Notes: a model not told the origin generated them from the letters alone. A stretch of 64,000 nt of DNA from Tubulanus polymorphus (GCF_964204645.1 NC_134027.1:19394485-19458484), one strand, 5' to 3'. Counted from the first letter of the stretch, positions 43,161-54,919 are shown. Program-made: numbers and translations.

Positions 43161-43973
43161 ATGTCTCAAAAACCAGCGCAGAAAATGTCATCAACTGACA
43201 TGCAGAAGGAGGTTCAAACGCTAAAAGAATCTAACCAGCAATTGACCAAAAAGTCGAAGATATGGAAAAAACGATATCCGCTCTTCTCGCGCGCATGACT
43301 ACCTTAGAAAACAGGGAACTAAACGCAAATCAAGTTATGTCTGAAGACAATGATAAAAATCGTTCAAATTCCGAACGCCGACAAGATCAACGCAAAATAA
43401 CCGGTTTAGTTATTGCTGATAGCAATAGGAAATACGTATCACCCGCAGGACTCAGCTTCGGAAATCGTAAGTATATCATTTATCCGTGTCCATTATTATC
43501 AGATGTCAAAGAAACAATTACTAAAAGAAACTCTGATAACCGTTTTGCTGCATGTGGGTACAAACGACTGGGATTCTAAACAGGAAAAACAGATTATCAC
43601 CGATGTTAAAAAATCTATAGAAGCTGTGCGAGAGTTTTGGCCCGATACGAAAGCTAAATTCTTACAAATTCTGCAACGTCAAGACACTTCAATCGAGGAT
43701 TTAGACAAACTAAACAACAAAATCGAAAAAACTGTCAAAGAAAAAGACGCGTATTTCGTTCGCCATCGTATCTCCATCGATGATCTCCACGACAACAAAC
43801 ATGTTAAGAAAGACTCTATCTACAAACTAGCTCTGACCTGGAAAGCCGTTTTAAACCCTCCACATTATCGTGCCAGATCGATGAGGAAACCAGCGACCGA
43901 CTCTTATAACTCCTTCGGCGGCAACAACGCAGACCTCATGTCACTCTTCAGGAAATTAAGTTCACTTCTTTAA
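43161..43973 (+). pseudogene. LINE family B ORF1 with SGNH-esterase domain
   Basis: Starts at ATG 43161 (MSQKPAQKMSSTDM). The N-terminal part is a coiled coil (TDMQKEVQTLKESNQQL, then ISALLARMTTLE). The C-terminal part is an SGNH/GDSL-type esterase as in ORF1 of CR1-group LINEs: block I LVIADSNRKY, block III LLHVGTNDW and block V around DDLHDNKHV. Two single-base lesions break it: a missing A in the run near 43248 (frame to 43262-43579) and an extra A near 43540 (frame to 43413-43973). The protein would be about 270 residues without them. The esterase is thought to aid membrane or RNP handling of the element. Both lesions are in or next to A-rich spots, so assembly error is possible. Confidence 0.85.
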
Positions 43974-44699
43974 AAGCATATAAAAAACCTCACTGCGACC
44001 TTCGAGAGTCCGGGATTACCATCTTATTTCACCAGTAACGGAATGCGAAATCGGTAGCTTGTTTTCGAATTGCTACTGGTCATTACTTATTAAAACATTT
44101 TCAACACTTGGATTTCAATTACACATAACTACTACCTGGATTACTACCGTTCACTATTACAATCGTTCGCTTCGGATTGAAATATTCTTTCTGGATTCCC
44201 TCGAAATCTGTTGCCTCGCCATATTTTCGCTCGTTACTGATCAGATGCTAAATTGGATTTTCGTATTGGATTACAACCACTCGCTACTGCTTTTCGTTTC
44301 ACCAGTGTTTCTCGGATTTAGATATTCGTTATTCGTTATTCAATATTCATTATTCATATTCATATTTATATTTTTTTTGGACTACATTTGTTATTTTCGT
44401 AATAAGCGGACTCCAATGTTACACCTGGTCTAAAACCAAAATTTTCGAATATCAAATGGACTCTCATTGTTAGCAAATTGTTGTGCTCCCTTGCCTGTAT
44501 AGTGTTTATCCCTATGTAATTAAGCCTTTGTTATATATCAATTATTTCCCCAGCCTAGGGGCTGCTTCTACAGTATTCTACTAATTGCTCACTCGGTGAC
44601 TATTCTTGTTTATTTTACGTGTTAATAAGTGCTAATTAGTGTCACCACCCCTAAGATTGAATTTATATAATAACGACTCAGCCACTTGACCTCAACTCA
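43974..44699. other. Inter-ORF region of LINE family B
   Basis: About 0.7 kb between ORF1 and ORF2 with no coding signal. Unusually long for a LINE, so either a second insertion or a decayed ORF2 N-terminus is included. ATTCGTTATTC-type repeats at 44325-44370. Confidence 0.4.
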
Positions 44700-47600
44700 G
44701 TTGTAAACCAAATTAATTTAGCTGCATCTCAAAATCATATCAACGATGACATTTTCAATTTTACGCCCTCTCCTTATTATGAATTAGATGCCCTAATTGA
44801 TACCATTGAACTCCAGAAAAAATCATTAAGAACCAGTAACCTTAAAATTTTGAATTGGAACTGCAACGGTTTAAGAAGTAAACTTGAGGACTTATCAACT
44901 TTCTTATATTTGCTCCAATCTAAGTGCAACTTTCATTTTGATGTTATCTCTCTTCAAGAGATCAAATTAGACTCCGAAATGACTTCTACCATTAAGTTAG
45001 ATTCATACAATTTTGAAGCCTTCTGTCGTAATGCTCATGGAGGTGGGATAGGTTCTTTCATATGTAGGAACCTTCGATACTCTATAATGAATGATTTAAC
45101 GTCTTGCAAGGATGATATCTTCCAGTGGAAATTTGTGAAAGTTTGGAGAAGTAAATTTAGAAAAGACTACAAGATCATTGGCTCAGTGTATAGACCCCCG
45201 AATAGCAACATATCCGACTTCATTACTAAATTTAAACAAACTCTCACAAAATTAAAAAACAAAAATCAGGAAATAATTATCTGTGGTGACTTCAATATAG
45301 ATCTTCTTAAGTGTAACGATGAAAACTATAGTTCTCAATTTTTTGAATTGATGGTTGGAAATTCCTTCAAACCCCTTATCACTCTTCCAACGAGAGTTAC
45401 ACACAAAAGCGCTACATTAATAGACAACATCTTCACAAACCGCTCACACAAATACTCTTCTGGTATAATCACGTCTCCGCTCTTTGACCATTTCCTTACT
45501 TTCACCTGCAATACGACTACAACAGAAGCACCAAACAGTAAATTCTCTTTTTCCAACAACTTCTTAGATAAATCTGCCATCAAAAAGATTCACGACAACA
45601 TTTTAGACTCAAATATCCTTACCTCCTTCGATGAGTCTCTAACAGTAAACACTAACTTCGACAATTTCTCCTCAGAAATTTACCGTCAAATTTCCAATGC
45701 ATCATCCAACAAAAAGAAATTCCACAAATTTAGAATGGCAAAAAAACCGTGGATAACCAGGGGTATCATACAATCTATGTATAATCGTGATAAGAAATAT
45801 AAACATCTACTCTCCCTAAAAAATGAAATTGCCTATCAAGTCGAACTCTCTCTTTAAAAAATATCGCAACAAACTTAATGAGATAATTAAACTTTCGAAG
45901 AAACTTCACTTTCAAAAAGCACTATCTCTTTCCAATGGGAATGTTAAAAAAACCTGGAACATTCTCAAAACTATCATCGGTAAAACTAACAATAAGTCTG
46001 ACATTATTCACACCTTCAACATTAACAATGAAGAAACCTCGGACCCTCATTTAATCGCTAACTCATTCAACAAACAGTACAACGACATAGGGTCAAATCT
46101 TGCCAGAAAATTACTTACTCCAACGCAGTCATATATTGACTATCTAAATCGTACACCTAGGCACAATACTAATTTTTTTCTCACGCCAGTCACAGAATTG
46201 GAAGTTATTCGCACGGTAAACAGTCTTAAATCGAAACACAGTTACGGCGATGACTCGCTATCCACATTTCTGCTACAACAAATTATCTTACTAATTTCTT
46301 CCCCGCTAACTAATCTTATAAACCAATCATTTAAATTAGGTATATTTCCTAACTCTCTCAAAATATCAAAAATAATTCCACTTCACAAAACAGGGGATAA
46401 ATCGAGCTTAGAAAACTATAGACCAATATCTTTATTAAACTCTCTGTCAAAGGTTTATGAAAAGCTCATGCATAATAGATTACATGCATAATTACCTACT
46501 TAGACAACAAGCTTTCCTCATCTCAATATGGTTTCCGAAAGGGCCACTCAACTGAACATGCCATTGTGGAATTAACTGAGCGTATATCCACAGTTATCAA
46601 CAACAAATACTGGTCAATTGGAATCTTTCTTGATCTTTCTAAAGCTTTTGACACGCTCAACCATGATATTCTTATTCATAAGCTTCAGCACTACGGTATA
46701 CGAGGAACTGCTCTTAATTGGTTGTCCTCCTTTTTATCAAACAGACACCAATATGTTTCTTTTCAATCTGTTAAATCATCTGTTCTTGAGATTTTCTGTG
46801 GAGTACCTCAAGGTTCTATCCTCGGGGCATTATTATTCCTCGTCTATATCAATGACTTGTACATTTCAACACCTAACTTAGACTTAGTTCTTTTCGCGGA
46901 CGACACTACAGGGTTGGCGTATGACAGGGACATAAATTCTCTTCTAACAAAAGTTAATAAGGATTTAGACTCTCTTCACGATTGGTTACTTGCTAATACA
47001 CTATCTCTCAACATGGAAAAAACCAAATTTATCCTATTCCACTCTAGTCAACGTAAGCCTTTCATTAGTAATGCATTGAGAAATCCCCTAAAACTGTTTA
47101 TTAAAGGTAAAGAGATAAGTAGAGTAGATCACATTAATTTTTTAGGCATTATTTTACAAGAAAACCTTAACTGGAAACCCCACATAGAAAAAGTTCACAA
47201 ACGAATTTCACGAGGCCTGGGTATGATCTATAAATGCAGTCAAATTCTAAATCAAAATCACCTCATCCTCATCTACAATGCACTTGTCCTTCCTCACATA
47301 AACCATGGTATATTATCATGGGGTCACTCACCACAGAGGCGGATCCAGGGGCATGGGTAGACAGTATTCGAAGGAAATTTAAGGGCACCTTTCTGATCTT
47401 AGGGCACACCCAGTATCCAGGTCAATGCGAGCGCCGAAGGGGGGGGGGAAGTCCTTAGAGGGGGGTTTGGGGGCCCACCCCCAGAAAATTTTGAAAATAT
47501 GGTACCATTTAAAGGCTTTTAGAGGGCTTCTAGAGGCTAGCAGAGCAATCCAGGATAAACGAATTCGAGACAAGATTTCAACACATGCGGATAAAAATGA

Positions 47601-48675
47601 AGCTGGTGAACCCATGAAAGAATGGTTGTCGCCAACTTCGCCTAGTGCCCCTATAATCTTTAAAAGTGTCCCTTAACAATTATACAGAATACGGCTAAGT
47701 GCCCCTTCATTGTTAACAATCGGCAAAAATTGCCTCGTCTTCACATTTATCCTTATGTCGTGCAATCTTCCAAACCAAAAGTGCCCCTAAAATTTTAAAA
47801 AATTAGGCAAAAAAGTGCCCTTTTCTTCAACATTTTCCGCGTATAGTGCCCTCTTCTAAAGTACGAGTGCCCCTTTAGCCCTCTCTGAAAAGGCAAGGAA
47901 GGACAAGGTGCCCTCATCTAAAGAATGAGTGCCCCTTGCAAAAGGAAAGTGCCCTTTTTAATTTATCATAATTAAAGGCTTTACAAATATGATTATCTCT
48001 CCTCACTTTCTTGGTAGCAGTATATACCGATTAATTTTATAATTATGCCCGGATTACGGACACGGAATTAGCGGTTGCTGAAATAATGCCGTTAAAAATA
48101 TTGCCGGTGAAATTTCGAAGGGCACTTAAAAATTCTAGACCGTATTGGGCAATACGGCTAATACGGTCTGGATCCGCCCCTGCACCACACACGCAAAAAT
48201 GTCTTTTACTTCAAAAACAAATAACTCGAATTATTACTAAGTCTAACTTTACTGCCCACTCTGAACCACTCTTCAAACAACTTAATCTTCTCAAAATAAA
48301 TGATCTCTACACACTTAAAGCCACTCTTTTAATCTATGACACACTCAAAAACAACCCTCCAAAATACTTCAAAAACTTATTTACTGCAGATCTTCTCTCT
48401 CAACAAATTATCTAATCATTAAAAGCATTCACCTCGACCACAACTATTCTTCACTTACAAACCCACATTTTAAAGAAACAAAATCACCGAAAGAATATCT
48501 TGCTAATATATGGAGAACATTACCAATTAGTAACGTTATCGACCTTCTAAGTAAATCATCCGTTAAATGTATGTTAAAAACCTATCTCATCTCCACTTAT
48601 AGTAACCTAACTGTTTGCGATAATATTAACTGCTATAACTGTTATTTAAGATTATTGAATCCCCAAACTGTATAA
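44700..48675 (+). pseudogene. LINE family B ORF2: endonuclease + reverse transcriptase (interrupted)
   Basis: The EEP endonuclease (from about 44840) shows LKILNWNCNGLRSK, SLQEIKLDS, GGGIGSFICR, GSVYRPPNS, IICGDFNIDL, TLIDNIFTN and SPLFDHF. A frameshift near 45840 leads to 45823-46491, and a second near 46495 returns to the first frame from about 46509. There QYGFRKGHSTEH, motif [17 protein letters not shown], motif [14 protein letters not shown], motif C LFADDTTG and FLGIILQENLNWKPH follow. At 47335 it is split by an 847-bp TIR element. It resumes at 48190 with QKCLLLQKQITRI and, after a stop at 48412, ends with CDNINCYNC near 48650. No in-frame ATG precedes the endonuclease, so the start is unknown. 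CR1/L2-type; dead copy. Confidence 0.92.
47336..48182. mobile_element. hAT-like non-autonomous element inside LINE B ORF2
   Basis: Ends GAGGCGGATCCAGGGGC and CTGGATCCGCCCCTG are imperfect TIRs. CACCACA at 47329-47335 is repeated at 48183-48189. Depending on whether CA belongs to the TIR, this is a 5- to 7-bp target duplication. Removing the element and one repeat restores WGHSP..QKCL in frame, matching the family B copy at 32.9 kb. The interior has many AGTGCCC words but no ORF. Confidence 0.85.
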
Positions 48676-48906
48676 TTAATAATCAATCACATGATAATTA
48701 CGCATCCACATTCTGCTGAGTCATTTTGTTAATCATATTTGTATAATTTGTGTATATTTTTGTTACGGTACTTTGTTTGATTTTTTTGTATGGGTGCTAG
48801 CGTAAAGCGGCCTTTCTGGCTTTGCTATGCCTGTGCAGATTGTATATATGTTTACATATTGTATTCTATGCAAATAAATCTATTGAATTGAATTGAATTG
48901 AATTGA
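48676..48906 (+). other. LINE family B 3' UTR and tail
   Basis: It contains TAAAGCGGCCTTTCTGGC, matching GACAGCGGCCTAAAGGC of the 32-kb copy, with hairpin potential. It ends AAATAAATC and a (TTGAA)n tail at 48883-48906. The shared 3' end is probably the RT-recognised structure. Confidence 0.8.
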
Positions 48907-50158
48907 ACGATTGATAATGGATGAGACCAATGATGGGGGTACCAGTATCCCTGCAACTGTATAATAAAATAACTTTATATTATACAGGGATAGTGGACCT
49001 GGTCATTGATATTGGTTTTATTCATTCACTATCAATTGTGACAAGTCCCTGTGGGCGGAAGCGAGTTCGGGAGTGATACCTGACCCCTGGCAAGCGAGGA
49101 CGAACCATCCCTGGTTGGAAGGATTGATTATGATAAACTCGGAGGCATCCGTTTCTCAGCTTTTAGTATAGGACATATTCGATTGTAGTCATCGATAGAT
49201 TAGTGTTGATGAACAGAATGAATGAATTATAAATAATTCAATATTATTACTTGGTTTGTAGTTTTGAATTAATGTCAGACGCATTTCTTTCATTTTATAA
49301 TGTATTGATGTGTAAGATTTCCCGCTGCATATATTGCAGTGTTAGTGATCTACCTACAACAAAATATACCTACAACAAATTGGTACAACAAAATGTAATT
49401 GGCAGTCACATGATTCCAAAATGGCCGCGCCCGGCAGTTTAATATTTTGGTAAACAATGTTGGAACAATGTTCCGTTCCTTTTTTTATCACTCTTTACAA
49501 AACTAATGCTGAAGTTCCAAAAATAATATGTAATACGTGAAATCTAAGTGACGGACGCCTCGTCACAGCTTGATTCAATTTTTCATAGTAAGAAATGATA
49601 GCGATTGGGGAAAACAACCTCAAGTACACGGGGTAACGAAGTCAAAAACACTCAAAATATTGTCAGTGACAAGGAGCTACTTAAATGTTGTTAATGAAAC
49701 TGGAAAGAGAATCAACTCCAATATTCCATATTGAAATTGTGCTGTATTTGAACCCAAAGCAATGAATTAATGAAGAAATTAAATCAACTTAGTCAAAACT
49801 TGGAAAATTTAAAATTAATGCTCGATAGGCCTACGACCAATCTGTCCGGATGTTAGGCCTTTGCACATAGGCCTACATAGTCTCTAGTAGCCTCTACTAG
49901 GTTAAAGCTAAGTTCACTGTAAAGGAGGAATCAGATTTATTAAAATGCATATTAGTGATTAGGCCTAACTGGTTGTGACTTGCAACGATCAATCACAATT
50001 ATCAATTTTATTGCCAAAAATGAAGATTTTTGTCAAAAATGAAGATTTTTTTGAAAATTTCGTCTGAGCAGACAGCTTTATAAGCCACCCTTTCATTTGA
50101 GTTTTTTCATCATAAATGAAACTGGTATTTCATTAATTCCTAATGACTAAAGCATGGC
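48907..50158. other. Intergenic
   Basis: No gene. GTGACAAGTCCCTGTG at 49038 is the inverse of CACAGGGACTTGTCAC at 43057, flanking the LINE B region. Three TAGGCCTA octamers at 49824-49966. Confidence 0.4.
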
Positions 50159-50476
50159 GTAGGTCGGCCTTGCGACGGCTTGTGATTCACTGCGACGCCA
50201 ATCATTGCGACGCCAGCGACGATTCTGTCGCAACGACGATTCTGTCGCAACGACTCATCGACCTAAGCTCCCTTGCAACGGGTTGCGACTGTCAGCAACG
50301 CCAGTCACAAGGAGTCGCACGTGTTCTACTTTTTGCGACGTGACACGACTGTCACAACCAACCGACGCGCTCTTGCGACTGGCAGAAACTAGTTGCACAC
50401 AGTCGCTGACAATCGTATCGCAACCGAATTGCACCGAAACTTGCGAGGATTGCATTGCGTCACAAGGCCGACCTAC
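50159..50476. mobile_element. MITE, GTAGGTCGGCC termini, 318 bp
   Basis: GTAGGTCGGCCTTGCGACG at the left and its inverse CGTCACAAGGCCGACCTAC at the right are 19-bp TIRs with one mismatch. The interior consists largely of GCGACG and TCGCAACGAC words, GC-richer than the surroundings. No ORF is meaningful. Target duplication not identified. Confidence 0.75.
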
Positions 50477-50499
50477 ATCCGGCTTTAAGTTACAGCGGA

Positions 50500-51060
50500 G
50501 CCCCAGAAATATCTTTTTTTTTCATTCAAAAGACCTTTCGCTAGAAAATACTTTCGTCGGAACAAAATTTATTTCATTCCAACCAATAATATTCTTTTCG
50601 ATTGAACCAATTTGAAAAAATCGTTAGAACAAAGTTGAACAAACTTTTTTTGTCCAAACGAAAGGTTTTTCTTTCGAACAACCATTCGATCGAACAGAAT
50701 CGTTTTGATTTGAACAGAATTTTCTTGTCAGAACATTAAGTTTTTCGTTCGAACAAGTATATTGTAAAAAGTTTTTTCTCCGAACCAAAAGTATTAAGTA
50801 TTTCGTTCAATCGAACAGAATTGTTTTCATTCAAACATTCATTCGAAAAAATTGTTTTCGCTCAACCAAATTTTTTGCCGGGACAAAAAATTTTTCATTT
50901 CAACAATAACATAGCTTTTTATTCGAACTCATCTTTTTGTCAGAATGAAGAAAATTTTTGGTTCAAGCAAAAAGCGTATTGTTCGATCTAACAGAATTGT
51001 TATCATTCGAACAAGATTTTCTTGTTGGAACATTAAATTTTTTGGTCGAACAGCGTGTTA
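50500..51060. repeat. Degenerate TTCGAACA / AATTTTTT word array
   Basis: About 550 bp of alternating T-rich runs and variants of ATTCGAACA, GTCAGAACA and GAACAGAATTGTTTTCATT. No fixed period is visible. Many segments are quasi-palindromic around TTCGAA. Confidence 0.65.
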
Positions 51061-51064
51061 AGGT

Positions 51065-51345
51065 CGATTTGGAAATTAACTCGGTCGGGTATATGTTCGA
51101 TTACTGCGTATGTCATTTGTCAGGACATTAAACAGAAGACGGTTTAGGATACTACCTTGCGTGACTCCACTAGTTAGACCGACTTATTCCAAGATGAGGC
51201 GTTCCATTGATTTCAAGTTTTGGTTCAGAGATAACTGCTGAGCCATTTGGGCGACCTATCATTGATACTGTTTCCTAATAGCCTGTTTAGTAATGGCTGA
51301 TGTTGTGCCTTATCAAATGCTTTGTCGAAATCCACCGTTGAACAG
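51065..51345 (-). pseudogene. LINE reverse transcriptase fragment
   Basis: The minus strand encodes RT motif A VDFDKAFDKAQHQPLLNRL, PKWLSSYL, and after a frameshift motif B VTQGSILNRLLFNV followed by TNDI. CR1/Jockey-like. Only about 90 residues of the palm remain; no tail or endonuclease. Confidence 0.75.
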
Positions 51346-51700
51346 GATTCTAAGACTGTGCAGAAAACCCGTTATCGCTGCTTTGCAGCTATATTTCAGA
51401 TTTGTTATTCTATTACGTCCCATGATTTCGTTGATGAATTAATCATTTATCCTCGCAAAGTTTGTTCGAAAATGATGTTAAATCACAATTGCACGGAAGA
51501 TATTTCATAAGATGAAAAACATATACGTTAGTTCACATAAATTTCGAATATCCTCAAATGTTTGTACGACAATGAAGTAAACTCAAAATCGAACGGAGGT
51601 AAAACTTTTTCAATTAAAATGTAATATATATATAATATATAAAACGCTGTTGTTGATCGTATGTAGTCAAAAAGGTTTGTGTAAGGTCGAACCAGTGTTA
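51346..51700. other. Intergenic
   Basis: Nothing recognisable beyond a short TATATA run near 51630. Confidence 0.35.
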
Positions 51701-52355
51701 CTCGATTTTATAAGGGGTATTCTAGGTCCACGTCGATAAGCCTGACACTCGGATCGAGCCAGATTCTTTAATTGCTCATTATCAAATTTTACATTTAGAT
51801 GTAATTAAGATTAGAATTGAAAGAAAACGTCGTCGTTCACGACACTTATTTTAGACTGGTGTTGTGTGAACTATTGTCAATGATGTGTAACAAAGAACCT
51901 GCTGGCAGTTTCGGTTTCAGCACCATCCGCATCGTATCAATAGTTTAATTGTTCATAATTATGACCATAATTATGTGCATATGTTGTGATTTGTTTGTTC
52001 GATAAAGCCTTGTTTCAAATGAAAATATTAGTTCACCAAAGTGTTAATCCATTTTATAAGGTCCACGTCAATAAGTCTGACACGCGGTGCCAGATTCTAT
52101 AATTGCTCATTATCAAATTTTATATTAGATGTAATTTATTCTTATCTTAATAATTAAGATCAGAATTGAATGGAAACGTCATCGTTCGCGATACGTATTC
52201 TAAACTTATGTTGTGTGAACTATTATTGTCAATGATAGAATAATAAAGAACCTGCTGGGAGTTTTGGTTTCAGCGCCATCCGTAGTTTAATTGTTTATAA
52301 TGTGCATATTCATGATTTGTTTGTTCGATAAAGCCTTGTTTCCGGTTGAAAATAT
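51701..52355 (+). repeat. Two tandem copies of a 3'-UTR-like unit
   Basis: 51712-52030 and 52060-52350 share GGTCCACGTC.ATAAG, CCAGATTCT, AATTGCTCATTATCAAATTTTA, AAAGAACCTGCTGG and TTTGTTTGTTCGATAAAGCC. The second copy has several small indels. Each ends with an ATAAAG signal. Probably tandem 3' ends of an unknown element or duplicated UTR. Confidence 0.7.
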
Positions 52356-52800
52356 TTATCATTCCAGAGAATAACCCTATTGACGTGCTATTTAAGTGAT
52401 CCAAACCCGTGCATAAGGGTTACCCTGGTTTTGAATTATATCGTTGCTGTTTTCTGTGCGGCCAAGTCTTCCTTCTAAAGTTATGAAAAATTGTTATTGA
52501 ATAATTGTCTTTAAAACAACCCCGTGCTGCAATGAGTTCAAATCGAGAATACATTAATATGCATACATATTCTGTGGAATATACAATCATAGATTTTTCC
52601 CTGGTGTAATGGTATTCGCCATTTCAGCAGGGTAATGACACGAGTTTGCATTTTAAGTATTGCCGGCAGTGAGACACGTACAGATAATCGGAAATGAGTA
52701 ATCTGAATCTGGTAGATCTGAATGAAGTGATAGCTTCACGATAGCTCGAGTTAAGGGGTGGGAAGAAAGAAGATGAAACTGTAACTATGTAACTGTAAGT
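52356..52800. other. Intergenic
   Basis: No feature recognised. Confidence 0.35.
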
Positions 52801-52863
52801 TTTGATTCATTTCTGAAATTTGGCTTGATATATTATAAGCTCAAATTTCAGAAATGAATCAAA
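52801..52863. ncRNA. Perfect 22-bp stem hairpin (miRNA-precursor-sized)
   Basis: Arms 52801-52822 (from TTTGATTCATTTCTG) and 52842-52863 are perfect reverse complements. The intervening 19 bases can add a CTT/AAG pair, giving a hairpin of about 63-70 nt. The size fits a small-RNA precursor, but perfect pairing fits a fold-back MITE or siRNA source equally. Confidence 0.35.
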
Positions 52864-53339
52864 CCTCATAATTCTTTAATCTTATATTATAAGATCAAAT
52901 GAAATTTGATATTCTAATTTTTGCGAGAAAAAAAATTTCTTATAAATCAGGTCTCGGTACCACTGTCTGCTAAAAAGATTATTCTTTCGATTTAGATTAA
53001 GTGTCATTTTTTAATGGTTTAAAACTCTTTATGAAACCATAATGTAACCAATGACATTTCTATGGTGGGAACTGAGAGGGGTTTTTGCAATATTGAAGAA
53101 TTTTGACCTGGTAGTTAATTTAGAAATTAGCTCCATTTGGAAATAAACGGAAGATGAGAGAAGATTACAACGCATTTCTTAATTACCTTCAAAAAGAAAA
53201 AAAATCGAATACGCGTTGAAACGCACAAATCGGAAAATTATTTTCTGCTAGAAAAAACTAGAATTAGCAGGAAATGCGAATGTCAGTACAAAAATTGATT
53301 TCTCTTGCGAAAAATATACATTTCTTTCTAATCCGCCTG
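52864..53339. other. Intergenic
   Basis: No feature recognised. Confidence 0.35.
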
Positions 53340-53700
53340 GAATACGGTTCAAAATAAGCAGTGCACGCGGCCAGCGGTTCCGATTTCCTTATCTGGTGAA
53401 GAAGGGGCGGAGACTAATGTTTTTGCCGACCGCGATGTTGCTGCTGCTCGAGAGCGAGACTATGCCGTGCCGATCCGCCGCCGCGCTGGCCGAGAAATTT
53501 TACGACTCTAACGCGACTCTCACCGCAGTTTTTAGGGTCGTTACTTTTGATTAAAAAAGTGTATTTCAGTGCTGCCGCTGAGAATGACAGCTGCGCGCGC
53601 GAGAGCGTAATTCTCCGGGATTCGAACCTGCGCGCCGAACCGCGTGGCACCGGGCCGCGGCCGCGTTTTGTTATTATGAATTCGCCCCTGTTGCTAAGGG
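53340..53700. promoter_or_regulatory. Local GC/CpG-rich block, possible promoter
   Basis: About 350 bp with many CpGs (GCGCGCGCGAGAG, CGGGCCGCGGCCGCG) stands out from AT-rich surroundings. It includes a 45-codon ORF (ATG at 53417, TAA at 53554) starting with a hydrophobic MFLPTAMLLLLE, and a GGGATTCGAACC B-box-like word at 53618. It could be a CpG-rich promoter/first exon or a decayed element. No function can be assigned. Confidence 0.3.
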
Positions 53701-53919
53701 AATTTCAGCTTTTTTCAACTCGATCGATCAACGCGGTTCATTGTTAAACTATTCATCAACCCAATCTTGTTCGAAATTTCATGAAATAAATACATTCTGA
53801 AATAACCCGATCCATAAGTTACCGTATTTTAGTTAGTGGAATGCCGGATTTCAGCGTGACGTAATTCTACTTCCGATTTCCCCATGAACTTCAAACCGGA
53901 CGTCAAGTGATGTCATTTT

Positions 53920-54718
53920 TTTCTGACTTTGTCAGGCCGCAAAAACCGTAAAGTTTCCCAAGTCTCCGTTTCTACCTAACGCATGCGCATTAGTCAGTGC
54001 TGGAATTGCTCTAAGTCGAGAAATCGGCACATTGCGCATGCGGCACTACATGTGAGCTACATGTAACCTTTAATGACTAATAGTCGCTGTAGTTTCCATT
54101 AGGTTCGAATCCCGTAAAAATATTGATCTTATTTACGCTGTTCATCTTATAAGCGGCGCTATCAGATTCGAAACCCGAAAATTACTGATCGTACTTCAAG
54201 CAATACGACATGAACTTTGATGATTAAAGTGTCACTGGGTTATTGTTTGCCGAGTAAAAAAGTGAAAGCATCCCGAATATGAAATAATAAACTTTGATAG
54301 CCCCAGGATTTACTTTTAAGTGCTATTAGGTTCGAATCCCGAATGTGTAGCAGAAAAATACATTCATCCTTTTTAATATACCGATATATATCTTAGATTT
54401 TTAGCTTATGGCAAGACCACTTGAACACCTGTCATTCCCAAAAATACAAATGATCCTCTAAGAGGATCATGAAGAGTCTTAAGTGACCAAACAAACTGCG
54501 CCTTCCCGCTGCGCAAAAGTTCACGCAGGTTCATTCCGTTATAGTTCTATGTTTCAGCGTTCTGACATGACCCAGTTTAGGAAAAAATACACATGTAGTG
54601 ACGCATGCGCACGCGACCGATTTCTGGACTTAGAGGATTTCCCCAACACTTCCTAATGCGCATGCGTTATAAACAGAGACTTGGGAAACTTTACGGTTTT
54701 TGCTGTCAGCTAGTCAGA
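53920..54718. repeat. Long fold-back element with GCATGCGCA arms
   Basis: 53922-54060 and 54578-54715 are inverted copies (landmarks AACCGTAAAGTTTCCCAAGT, AACGCATGCGCATTAG, AGAAATCGG, CACTACATGTG). The 520-bp centre contains AGGTTCGAATCCCG at about 54100 and 54330 and a variant at 54168. No ORF. Confidence 0.8.
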
Positions 54719-54919
54719 ATCGGTTAAGAAGACACTTCGTAGTACCCACATATACGCGTTTACCAAAGGGACGTCCTCCGGGCGCCAAAGGCGCCCGGCG
54801 TCCGTCTATCAATGGGAAAGGGAAAGTTCTCTTTATTTGCTACTTATCCTGGGTTGATTGGATTTATAGGCCTATCACTGATCACGTCACAGGGACTTGA
54901 CACAAAAGGATTTTGACCC

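Noticed and set aside
47425-47676. ORFs within the hAT-like element in LINE B
   Set aside because: Short, without transposase motifs, overlapping on both strands.
43057-49053. TIR transposon bounded by CACAGGGACTTGTCAC and its inverse
   Set aside because: The 16-bp match flanks a LINE with its own tail; the word recurs in variant form near 54884 and no target duplication was found.
50205-50615. 136-codon ORF
   Set aside because: It reads through a MITE of GCGACG words; the amino-acid pattern reflects the DNA repeat.
53600-53660. tRNA gene near the GGGATTCGAACC word
   Set aside because: No cloverleaf could be drawn around it.
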